From contig JBHHYR010000024.1 of the NCBI GenBank assembly GCA_046757585.1, positions 1-31,421 of the forward strand: a stretch of 31,421 nucleotides of DNA, in the 5' to 3' direction. Under the pieces are notes generated by a model. It did no database searches, was not told the DNA's origin, and saw only the letters and a list, made by a program, of their open reading frames with translations. The position numbers and the translations under genes were made by a program. The DNA comes from JBHHYR01 sp046757585. GTDB lineage: Bacteria > Desulfobacterota > Binatia > HRBIN30. Shown here piece by piece: positions 8,082 to 15,519 of this stretch; position 1 is the stretch's first letter, and the number at the start of each line of letters is the position of its first letter.

Positions 8082-8537
8082 ATGAGCGACGAAGCGGAAA
8101 AGGGCGACCCGCGCGGATTCAAAGTACAGGACCGCCGGCGGTTTTCCGAGACTGGCGACGTACGGCCCGAGTACCAGGACTCTGGAGCGGACCGGACCCC
8201 GCCGCCCGGGGCAGCGGCCAGCCAGGCGGCGGCGCCCGGTGCGGCGCCGCAAAGAGAACGCCCGGCCGGGCCGCCTGTGGCCCTGAGCTTCTCGACGTTT
8301 GTGATCAGCCTGAGCACGCAAGCTCTGGCGCAGCTCGGAGAGATTCCGGACCCGCTCAATAATCAGACAGCCGTGGACTTGGGCGCCGCCAAGCAGTTGA
8401 TAGACATCCTCGGCATTCTCAAGGAGAAGACCAAGGGCAATCTCGACCAGGCAGAGTCGGGGTTGCTGGACAGCATCTTATACGATCTCCGTATCAAGTA
8501 CGTCGAACGCATGCGCGCGCACTCTCAGAAGACGTGA
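8082..8537 (+). CDS. DUF1844 domain protein
   Basis: Small soluble protein of 151 aa with no known function. The first 65 residues are charged and then rich in Ala, Pro and Gln, and are probably disordered. The rest (about 66-145) matches the DUF1844 pattern as I know it: ALSFSTFVISLSTQALAQLG, then EIPDPL and VDLGAAKQLIDILGILKEKTKGNL, ending in a predicted helix that includes LLDSILYDLRIKYVE. There are no catalytic residues or membrane helices to point to a job. It lies 74 bp after htpX and 158 bp before the HtrA gene. A link to envelope quality control is only suggested by position. Confidence 0.85.
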   Translation: MSDEAEKGDPRGFKVQDRRRFSETGDVRPEYQDSGADRTPPPGAAASQAAAPGAAPQRERPAGPPVALSFSTFVISLSTQALAQLGEIPDPLNNQTAVDLGAAKQLIDILGILKEKTKGNLDQAESGLLDSILYDLRIKYVERMRAHSQKT

Positions 8538-8561
8538 CGAGGGAGTGTCGGCGGGCGTGAA

Positions 8562-8580
8562 TGCGCCAGGCGTTGGCGCA
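8562..8580 (+). other. Strong hairpin after the DUF1844 gene
   Basis: TGCGCCA (8562-8568) and TGGCGCA (8574-8580) form a perfect 7-bp stem with a 5-nt loop, 24 nt after the DUF1844 stop. No T-run follows, so it is a transcript-end or stability hairpin at best. Confidence 0.4.
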
Positions 8581-8695
8581 CGGGTTCTGGCGCCTCGTCC
8601 GCAGCGGTCGGCGCCGGCTGTCCACTACTCTGCCACGCGCTGCCTCGCGAAGAGTTGATTCATCTGTTAGATAACGACCTGGAGAAGGAGGAAAC

Positions 8696-10216
8696 ATGGG
8701 TGCCCACGGGCGCGCTCGTCGAAGAATACTGTTAGTCGCCGCGGGATTTCTCGCCGGCATTGTCGCCACCGCAGGCCTCCACCGGAGCCAGCGCGCCCTA
8801 GCCATTAGTTTTTGGGGCAATCAGGAGGGCACGGAAGAAGCGGCCCGCGCCACGCCTGCTGCACAGCCGTCGACACAGGAGCGGGTTCCTGCCGCCACGT
8901 TGCCGGACTTTACCCGCCTCGCCGAAAAACTCAGCCCGGCTGTGGTCAATATCTCCACCACCTCGCAGGCTGACGCGCCGCAGTTCGGGAGGCGCCGGCC
9001 GTTTGGCGGCCGAGACCCGCATGAATTCTGGGAGCCCTTCGAACGGTTCTTTGGCCCGCTGCCGCGGCGCCGCTTCAAGCAGCGCAGCCTTGGGTCGGGG
9101 TTCATCGTCAACCGCGACGGCGTCATTCTGACCAACAACCACGTGGTCGAAAATGCCGACGAGATCGTCGTGAAACTCGCCAACGAGAAGGAGTACAAAG
9201 CCAAGGTGCTCGGTCGCGACCCGAAGACGGACATCGCGGTGATCAAGATCGACACCGCCGCGGATCTCAGTCCGGTGACTCTCGGTGACTCAGATCAATT
9301 GCGCGTCGGCGAATGGGTGATGGCAATCGGCAACCCGTTCGGCCTCGAGCACAGTGTCACGGCAGGCATCGTCAGTGCCAAGGGCCGGTTCATCGGCCAA
9401 GGGAGCTACGACCAGTTCATTCAGACCGACGCCGCGATCAACCCCGGAAATTCCGGAGGGCCGTTGATCAACCTGAAGGGAGAGGTAGTGGGGATCAACA
9501 GCGCCATATTCAGCCGCTCGGGCGGCAATATCGGGATCGGCTTCGCGATTCCCATCAACCTGGCCAGGGAGGAGCTCCCCGAACTCGAAGAGAAGGGCAA
9601 GGTGACGCGCGGTTGGCTGGGGGTGCTGATTCAGAAGGTGACCCCCGAGATTGCGGATTCGCTCGGGATCGACGAAGCCAAGGGCGCCCTCGTGGCCGAT
9701 GTTGTGAAGGACGGGCCGGCCAAGGCGGCTGGCATGAAGGTCGGCGACGTGATCGTCGAGTTCGACGGTCACACCCTGAAGGACTCCACCGAACTACCGC
9801 TTCTCGTCGCGCGGACGCCGGTCGGCAAGACCGTAACGGTAACAGTCATCCGTGACAAGGAACGAGACACGCTGGCGGTGAAGATCGGGGAATTGAAGGA
9901 GGAGGAGGTTGCCGTCTCGGGAGAGACGGAGCGCTTTGGCCTCACCGTGCAACCGCTGACGCCCGACATCGCCCAGAGTCTGGGCCTGGGTGAGGAGGTG
10001 AAGGGCGTGGTTGTCTCTAGGGTGGAACCGGGAAGCAGCGGTGACGATGCTGGCCTGCGCCGTGGCGACGTCATTCTCGAGGTCAACCGCCAGCCTGTGA
10101 CGGACCTGTCAAGCTATCGCAAAGCGCTGGAGTCGGCGGAAGGCGGCAAGAGCGTTCTGTTTCTGGTGCGCCGCGGCGACAACACCGTCTTCCTCGCGCT
10201 CAAGCCGTCCGAGTAG
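8696..10216 (+). CDS. degP: HtrA/DegP-type periplasmic serine protease with two PDZ domains
   Basis: Periplasmic protease/chaperone that removes misfolded envelope proteins. The 506-aa protein begins with a basic start and one hydrophobic segment (11-28) that is a signal peptide or anchor. The trypsin-like domain has the full triad: H149 in LTNNHVV, D179 in KTDIAVIKI, S253 in NPGNSGGPLIN. PDZ1 covers about 285-375 (RGWLGVLIQKV) and PDZ2 about 405-500 (FGLTVQPLTPDIA, VEPGSSGDDAGLRRGDVI). Whether it is DegP, DegQ or MucD by function cannot be told. AAGGAGG (8685-8691) lies 4 nt before the ATG, the best ribosome binding site in this region. TAGATA with an upstream TGT (near 8667) is a weak extended -10 candidate. 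Confidence 0.95.
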   Translation: MGAHGRARRRILLVAAGFLAGIVATAGLHRSQRALAISFWGNQEGTEEAARATPAAQPSTQERVPAATLPDFTRLAEKLSPAVVNISTTSQADAPQFGRRRPFGGRDPHEFWEPFERFFGPLPRRRFKQRSLGSGFIVNRDGVILTNNHVVENADEIVVKLANEKEYKAKVLGRDPKTDIAVIKIDTAADLSPVTLGDSDQLRVGEWVMAIGNPFGLEHSVTAGIVSAKGRFIGQGSYDQFIQTDAAINPGNSGGPLINLKGEVVGINSAIFSRSGGNIGIGFAIPINLAREELPELEEKGKVTRGWLGVLIQKVTPEIADSLGIDEAKGALVADVVKDGPAKAAGMKVGDVIVEFDGHTLKDSTELPLLVARTPVGKTVTVTVIRDKERDTLAVKIGELKEEEVAVSGETERFGLTVQPLTPDIAQSLGLGEEVKGVVVSRVEPGSSGDDAGLRRGDVILEVNRQPVTDLSSYRKALESAEGGKSVLFLVRRGDNTVFLALKPSE

Positions 10217-10237
10217 CTGCTCAGCCCGGCACGGATG

Positions 10238-10272
10238 AAGGAAGGCCGCACCGATTTGTCCCGGTCTTCCTT
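10238..10272 (+). terminator. Hairpin between degP and the PBP gene (terminator or attenuator)
   Basis: AAGGAAGGCCG (10238-10248) pairs with CGGTCTTCCTT (10262-10272) over 11 bp with one G-U pair and a 13-nt loop. It begins 21 nt after the degP stop and ends 6 nt before the PBP start. The T-run after the stem is short (one T, then G). The purine-rich GGAAGG that might otherwise bind ribosomes is inside the stem. Confidence 0.5.
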
Positions 10273-10278
10273 TGTGGC

Positions 10279-12708
10279 ATGCTCCGACGGTTTGCATCGC
10301 GGTTGCTGCTGGTGATTGCCGCAAGCGCGGCGATTGGCAGCGTGGTAGCGTGGCACTATGTCCGGAAGTGGGATGCGGTCGTCACCGAGAAGTTCCGCAC
10401 CCACCGCTGGAGCTTCCCCTCGAAGATTTATTCCGACAGCCTCTTGATCTATCCGGGAATCGACCTCCAAGGGGTGGGGTTCTTCGAGCGTCTGCGCGAC
10501 CTCGGATACCGCTCGGTGAACGGCCGGGTATCCCGGAGGGGAGAGTATCGCCTAGACAAGTCCAACGGAGAGCTGGACGTCTATCTGCACAATTTCCCGC
10601 AGCCCACCATGGAGGGAGCCGGCCGGCCCGTCCGCCTCTACCTCGCCGGCAACAGGGTCACCCGCATCGAAGACCTGCGCAACCAGACCGAGCTCTACGC
10701 GTTCGAGCTTGATCCAGAGCTGATCAGCGGGGTGTACAGAGGCATCTGGAAGGAACGGCATCTCGTCACCTTGGGCGACGTCCCGCGGCTTCTCCTGCGG
10801 GCGATCATCGACGTCGAAGACCAACATTTCTACACCCACCATGGCCTCGATTTCACCGGCATTGCCCGGGCTCTGTGGGTCGATCTGCGCAGCCGGCAGG
10901 TCGTCCAGGGCGGCAGCACGCTGACGCAGCAGCTGATGAAGAATTTCTTCCTCACCGATGAACGCAGCCTGAAGCGCAAGTTTGTGGAAGCGGTCATGGC
11001 CGTGATGGTCGAGCGGCGATTCTCCAAGCAAGAAATCCTCGAGAACTACATCAATGAAATCTACCTCGGACAGAAAGGGGCACAAGGGATCTACGGCGTC
11101 TGGGAAGCATCTCACTTCTACTTTTCGAAAGAGCCACAGGAGCTCTCGGTGGCGGAGATTGCCATGCTGGCAGGTCTGATCAAGGCCCCCAATCGGTACT
11201 CACCGTTCCGCCATCCCGAACGCGCGCGGCGCCGGCGCAACGACGCGTTGGTCCTGATGCTGAAAAAGGGGGACATCACCGCCGGGCAGTTTCGTGCTGC
11301 CGTCGCGGAACCCCTGCGCGCCGCTCCGGTGGTCAACGAAGCGAAAGATGCGCCGTATTTCGTCGACTTCGTACGACAGGAACTGGCACACACCTACCCC
11401 GCCGATGTCCTGACTACCGAGGGGCTGCAGATTCACACCGCCTTGGACATGTACCTGCAGAGGCTGGCAGAGCAGGCAGTGAAGACCGGCCTCACGGCGC
11501 TAGAGCGCCGATATCCTCGGCTGCACGCCACCACCCCCGCCGATCGACTGCAAGCCTGTTTGATTGCCCTCCAGCCACAGACCGGGGCCATCAAGGCGAT
11601 GATGGGCGGACGTGATTATCGGTCGACGCAGTTCAACCGGTGCACACGCGCGTTGCGCCAACCTGGATCGGTGTTCAAGCCCTTCACGTACCTCGCCGCC
11701 TTCGAGCGCACGCGTCACACCGCACAGCCGATCCTACCTACGACTCGGATTGAAGACGAACCCTTCGAGTGGCACTACGACCATCAGGTGTGGAGCCCGG
11801 CCAATTACAAGGACCGCTACCTTGGGACGGTGACCGTGCGCGACGCGTTGGAGCATTCGCTCAACGCCGCCACCGCCCGTTTGGCCCGCGAGGTGGGTCT
11901 GGGAGCCGTCATCGACGTGGCGCAGCGCATGGGCATCCGCTCACCGTTGCCGCCGTATCCGTCAGTCGTCCTGGGGGCGGCCGAGGTGACCCCCTTTGAG
12001 GTGGCGCAAGCGTTCTCGGTTCTCGCCAACAGCGGTGTCCGCACGGTTCCACTGTCCATCAAGAAGGTGTTCGATCGCAACGGCCGCTCCATCGAACGCA
12101 ATCCCGTTCAGGTCGAGCAGGTGGTCTCCGCCGATACCGCCTACCTGGTGACCCACATGTTAGAGGGGGTTCTCGATCATGGCACCGGCCGCGGGGCGCG
12201 GGCGAGGGGCTTCGCGCGTCCCGCGGCCGGGAAGACCGGCACGACCAACGACTATCGTGACGCCTGGTTCGTCGGGTTCACCCCGGACCTGCTCACGGTC
12301 GTATGGGTCGGCTTCGATCGCAGGCGGCCGCTCGACCTCACCGGTTCCGAAGCTGCCTTGCCGATCTGGACCGACTTCATGAAGCGAGCCACCGCTGGCC
12401 GGCCTGTGACGGCGTTCTTAGCACCTCCCGGTGTCGTGCGCGTCCGGATTGACCCGCTGTCCGGCGAACTGGCTACGCCCTACTGCCCGACCGTGATCGA
12501 TGAAGCGTTCTACCGGGGTACCGAACCCACTAGTCGTTGTCCGCTCCATCCGGCGCGCGCTGAGATGCCGGGTCTGTCGCGTCGCGGTGTGCTTCGGATC
12601 GACGGACAGCAAGCTGCGCGGGCAGGCAGTCGGCAGCCGCAGGAAACACGTGTTGCCAGCCGGCGGCTGTGCGATTCGTATTTCCATCGCCATGGAGGTT
12701 GCACGTGA
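10279..12708 (+). CDS. Class A penicillin-binding protein, PBP1b-like (transglycosylase/transpeptidase)
   Basis: Polymerises lipid II into glycan and cross-links the peptides. The 809-aa protein has one N-terminal membrane helix (about 7-26), then a UB2H-like region (about 58-145), the domain that in E. coli PBP1b binds the lipoprotein LpoB. The GT51 domain has EDQHFYTHHGLD (E180) and GGSTLTQQLMKNFF (211-224). The transpeptidase domain has the SXXK motif S464-V-F-K467, SLN (527-529) and KTGT (652-655). The C-terminus is Cys-, Arg- and Gln-rich and of unclear role. No ribosome binding site is visible before the ATG, and the hairpin at 10238-10272 abuts it. Its stop overlaps the ridA start by 4 bp. 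Confidence 0.94.
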   Translation: MLRRFASRLLLVIAASAAIGSVVAWHYVRKWDAVVTEKFRTHRWSFPSKIYSDSLLIYPGIDLQGVGFFERLRDLGYRSVNGRVSRRGEYRLDKSNGELDVYLHNFPQPTMEGAGRPVRLYLAGNRVTRIEDLRNQTELYAFELDPELISGVYRGIWKERHLVTLGDVPRLLLRAIIDVEDQHFYTHHGLDFTGIARALWVDLRSRQVVQGGSTLTQQLMKNFFLTDERSLKRKFVEAVMAVMVERRFSKQEILENYINEIYLGQKGAQGIYGVWEASHFYFSKEPQELSVAEIAMLAGLIKAPNRYSPFRHPERARRRRNDALVLMLKKGDITAGQFRAAVAEPLRAAPVVNEAKDAPYFVDFVRQELAHTYPADVLTTEGLQIHTALDMYLQRLAEQAVKTGLTALERRYPRLHATTPADRLQACLIALQPQTGAIKAMMGGRDYRSTQFNRCTRALRQPGSVFKPFTYLAAFERTRHTAQPILPTTRIEDEPFEWHYDHQVWSPANYKDRYLGTVTVRDALEHSLNAATARLAREVGLGAVIDVAQRMGIRSPLPPYPSVVLGAAEVTPFEVAQAFSVLANSGVRTVPLSIKKVFDRNGRSIERNPVQVEQVVSADTAYLVTHMLEGVLDHGTGRGARARGFARPAAGKTGTTNDYRDAWFVGFTPDLLTVVWVGFDRRRPLDLTGSEAALPIWTDFMKRATAGRPVTAFLAPPGVVRVRIDPLSGELATPYCPTVIDEAFYRGTEPTSRCPLHPARAEMPGLSRRGVLRIDGQQAARAGSRQPQETRVASRRLCDSYFHRHGGCT

Positions 12709-13085
12709 AAGATGCCGTTGTCACCACTGCAGCACCGCGGGCCATCGGGCCCTATTCGCAGGCGGTACGCGCCGGACGCTGGCTGTTTTGCTCGGGCCAG
12801 ATCGGCCTCGACGCCGCCACCGGCACGCTTGTACCTCACGGCCTGGTGGCGGAAGCCCATCAGGCGTTGGAGAATCTGCGCGCCGTGTTAGCCGCCGGCG
12901 GCTCGTCGCTCGACCAAGTAGTGCGTACAACGATCTACCTCGTAGATCTGGCTGACTTCGCCCACGTGAATGAGGTCTACGCGCGCTTTTTCGCGACACC
13001 GTTTCCCGCGCGGGTCACGGTCGGGGTTGCCCGGTTGCCTTGCGACGCTCGGGTGGAGATCGACGCGATCGCGCTGATGGGGTAA
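12705..13085 (+). CDS. ridA: RidA family reactive imine/enamine deaminase
   Basis: Hydrolyses reactive 2-aminoacrylate-type enamines and imines made by PLP enzymes, protecting other PLP enzymes. The 126-aa protein has the family pattern: IGPYSQAV (14-21), FCSGQIGLD (28-36), the active-site arginine R103 in PARVTVGVARLP, and VEIDAIA (117-123). The GTG at 12705 is chosen because GGAGG lies 6 nt upstream and the GTGA overlaps the PBP stop, which is usual for translational coupling. An ATG further upstream would add 12 residues inside the PBP gene. The position after a cell-wall gene has no obvious metabolic logic. Confidence 0.93.
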   Translation: MKDAVVTTAAPRAIGPYSQAVRAGRWLFCSGQIGLDAATGTLVPHGLVAEAHQALENLRAVLAAGGSSLDQVVRTTIYLVDLADFAHVNEVYARFFATPFPARVTVGVARLPCDARVEIDAIALMG

Positions 13086-13153
13086 CCCGCTCGGCGAGCG
13101 CGCCGCCAGCTCTCATGGGTGCGGCGAACGGGTGACCGTGGCGCCTGCAGTCG

Positions 13154-13345
13154 CTAGGCAGCTTTCAACACTTTGCCAGAGCGGATGCAGCGTGTACAGG
13201 CCAGAATGCGGCGGACTGCTCCGTTGACGTTGGCGCGCACGCGTTGTAAGTTCGGGCGCCAGATTCGCTTGCTGCGGTTGTTCGCGTGACTCACGCGGTT
13301 CCCGACCGATGGCCCCTTGCCGCAGACCTCACACCTTCGTGCCAT
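13154..13345 (-). CDS. rpmB: 50S ribosomal protein L28, zinc-binding type
   Basis: Protein of the large ribosomal subunit, 63 aa. It starts MARRCEVCGKGP and has four cysteines in two pairs (C5/C8 and C50/C53), the zinc-ribbon C+ form, not the C- form that some bacteria make under zinc shortage. GNRVSHANNRSKRIWRPNLQ (15-34) is highly conserved. GAGGAG lies 5 nt before the ATG at 13345; the longer frame upstream has no such site. It lies downstream of rfaE2 on the same strand, 87 bp away, and converges on ridA. No rpmG partner is present. Confidence 0.96.
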   Translation of the reverse strand: MARRCEVCGKGPSVGNRVSHANNRSKRIWRPNLQRVRANVNGAVRRILACTRCIRSGKVLKAA

Positions 13346-13432
13346 GAGTACTCCTCGCACAACGTGGCTAGCGGACGGCTCGCGCAAAGTCAAAGGCCGC
13401 CCCCACCAGAGGCCGAGCAGCTGCCAAGCGGA

Positions 13433-13924
13433 TCAAACCGTGCGCTCCGGTCCGTCTCCCTGCACCCTCTTCTCGACCCGCCGCAGCAGGCCCGCCGTTG
13501 AGTAGCCACGAGCGAACCGTAGCGACCGAACGCTCCCACCACGGGCACGCACGATATCCGCCCCGACAATCTCGTCTGGCGCCCAGTCTCCGCCTTTGAC
13601 CAGGACGTCAGGCTGAATCCGCTCGATCAACGCGTACGGCGTTTGTCCTCGGAAGATCGTAACGTAGTCGACCATCCCGAGGGCTGCCACTACTTCACAA
13701 CGGTCCCGCTGCGGTACCAGCGGGTGACCAGCCCCTTTGAGCCGACGCACCGAAGCGTCGCTATTGAGTCCTACGACGAGGACATCACCCAACTGCTTCG
13801 CATGCCACAGGTAGCGCACGTGGCCCGGATGGATGAGATCAAAGCAGCCGTTGGTGAACACGATGCGCTTGCCCTGCCGGCGTAACCGGCGGAGCCGCTG
13901 CACCAACGCACGGCCCGGCAGCAT
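13433..13924 (-). CDS. rfaE2: D-beta-D-heptose 1-phosphate adenylyltransferase (RfaE2/HldE-C)
   Basis: Transfers AMP from ATP to heptose 1-phosphate, giving ADP-heptose for lipopolysaccharide core. The 163-aa protein is the stand-alone C-terminal half of HldE. It has the nucleotidyltransferase HxGH motif in NGCFDLIHPGHVRYL (H32, H35), then VVGLNSDASVRRLKG and VKGGDWAPDEIVGA. The kinase half (HldA) is not in this window. The ATG at 13924 sits at the end of a run of eight A and has no Shine-Dalgarno sequence. A GTG at 13948 and another at 14008 are in frame but would add residues unlike the family. It is divergent from pgi. Confidence 0.93.
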   Translation of the reverse strand: MLPGRALVQRLRRLRRQGKRIVFTNGCFDLIHPGHVRYLWHAKQLGDVLVVGLNSDASVRRLKGAGHPLVPQRDRCEVVAALGMVDYVTIFRGQTPYALIERIQPDVLVKGGDWAPDEIVGADIVRARGGSVRSLRFARGYSTAGLLRRVEKRVQGDGPERTV

Positions 13925-14113
13925 TTTTTTTCGGGGCTGGGTGGTCACACGGGGACCCGTTGATCGTAAGCTGCCTGTTGTTCGCGCATCAGCCGCAGCG
14001 ACGCGCACGCCTCAAGCACCCAGATGCCAAGCAACGCGAACAATTGCAAGGAGCGGCGGCAACTCCCGCAGCGTTCCTTGTAAAGGTCCGCACCCGGTGT
14101 TAGGGAGCCGCCC
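13925..14113. other. Divergent gap between rfaE2 and pgi
   Basis: 189 bp that must hold promoters for both directions. TTGTAA (about 14072-14077) with TAGGGA 17 bp on is a poor match toward pgi; nothing better is seen toward rfaE2. No repeat or RNA gene is recognisable. Confidence 0.4.
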
Positions 14114-15514
14114 ATGCCGGATTATCGTCGCCGTACCACGCAGGAAGCGATGAGTGTGCGCCTCGACGTCAACGGCATCATGGCGGAGGCGATCGGCCCT
14201 GCAGGAGTCACACGGGAGGAGGTCGATCATCTGGGGAGCCGGGTTGCCGAGATTAGCCGCTCACTCAAGGCCCAGCGGGCGGCGGGGGAGTTGGCCTTCT
14301 ACGATCTGCCGTACGAGAAGGAGGTGCTGGCCAGGACCAAGGCTCTGGCCGCCGACGTACGACAGGAGAGTGATACGCTGGTGGTCTTGGACATCGGCGG
14401 ATCGGCTCTCGGCACCAAGACGCTGGTCGGAGCCCTCGAGACCACGCGGCGCGTCGTGGTGGCGGACAACATCGATCCGTGGACCTTCGGCAGGTTGCTC
14501 GATGGCCTGGACTTGAAGCGCACCACGTTCAACGTCATCAGCAAGTCCGGCGAAACGGCCGAGACCATGGCGCAATTTCTGATCGTGCGCGACGTACTGC
14601 TACGCCAGTTTGGGGCGCTTGACCACACCCAGCGGGTCGTCGTCACCACCGATGCAAATGCCGGAGCACTGCGCCAGGTCGTGCACGACGAAGGCTTTCG
14701 CGATCTCGCAGTGCCCGCGGGCGTCGGCGGTCGCTTCTCGGTCCTCACCACCGTCGGATTGTTTCCCGCCGCCGTCGCCGGTGTACGGGTCGATGAGTTG
14801 CTCGCAGGCGCGGCGTGGATGGATGCGCGCTGTCAGCACGAGGAGCTGTGGCGCAATCCCGCCTACCTGTTGGGCACGCTGCTGTATCTCGCCGACACCC
14901 ACCACCATCAGAACATCGTGGTCACGATGCCGTACAGCGACCGCCTCGCGTGGTTCGCCGCCTGGTTGGCACAACTGTGGGCGGAAAGTCTGGGGAAGGC
15001 AGAAACACTTGAAGGCGCGCCGGCCCGGGTCGGACAAACGCCGGTGGCCGCTGTGGGCGCCACTGATCAGCATTCGCAGCTTCAACTTTTCGCCGAGGGG
15101 CCGATCGACAAGGTCATCATGATGCTTCGTGTCGAAGACCATGGACGCGAGCTGCTCATCCCCACGGCGTACGCCGACATCGAAGCGCTGGGCTACCTGG
15201 GCGGCACCGGCCTCGGGCACTTGTTGAATCTGGAGCAGCGCGCGACCGAGCTAGCCCTGGTCAAACGCCAGCGACCCGTCGTCACGCTGAGCGTGCCGCA
15301 GCTGAACGCTTTTGCGCTCGGTCAGCTCTTTTACTTGTTCGAGGTTGCGGTGGTCTTTGCGGGCGCGCTCTACCGCGTCAACCCACTCAACCAGCCGGGA
15401 GTCGAGGAAAGCAAGCGGCTCACGTACGGGCAGGTGGGACGCAAGGGCTTCGAAAGCAAGCGCACCGAGATCGAAGCCTGGTTGGCTCGCAAGCGCAAAG
15501 ACTATATTCTCTGA
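14114..15514 (+). CDS. pgi: Glucose-6-phosphate isomerase
   Basis: Interconverts glucose 6-phosphate and fructose 6-phosphate in the cytoplasm. The 466-aa protein is of the shorter bacterial type (E. coli Pgi is about 550 aa). Phosphate-binding SKSGETAET (143-151) and GVGGRFSVLT (203-212) are present. Catalytic residues by family are E291 in WAESLGK, H320 in TDQHSQLQLF and K434 in QPGVEESKRLTYG. AGGGAG lies 6 nt before the ATG at 14114; a second ATG at 14150, also with AGGA upstream, would shorten it by 12 residues. It begins the plus-strand run pgi-mutL-miaA, with mutL starting 5 nt after the stop. Confidence 0.95.
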   Translation: MPDYRRRTTQEAMSVRLDVNGIMAEAIGPAGVTREEVDHLGSRVAEISRSLKAQRAAGELAFYDLPYEKEVLARTKALAADVRQESDTLVVLDIGGSALGTKTLVGALETTRRVVVADNIDPWTFGRLLDGLDLKRTTFNVISKSGETAETMAQFLIVRDVLLRQFGALDHTQRVVVTTDANAGALRQVVHDEGFRDLAVPAGVGGRFSVLTTVGLFPAAVAGVRVDELLAGAAWMDARCQHEELWRNPAYLLGTLLYLADTHHHQNIVVTMPYSDRLAWFAAWLAQLWAESLGKAETLEGAPARVGQTPVAAVGATDQHSQLQLFAEGPIDKVIMMLRVEDHGRELLIPTAYADIEALGYLGGTGLGHLLNLEQRATELALVKRQRPVVTLSVPQLNAFALGQLFYLFEVAVVFAGALYRVNPLNQPGVEESKRLTYGQVGRKGFESKRTEIEAWLARKRKDYIL

Positions 15515-15519
15515 GGCCC

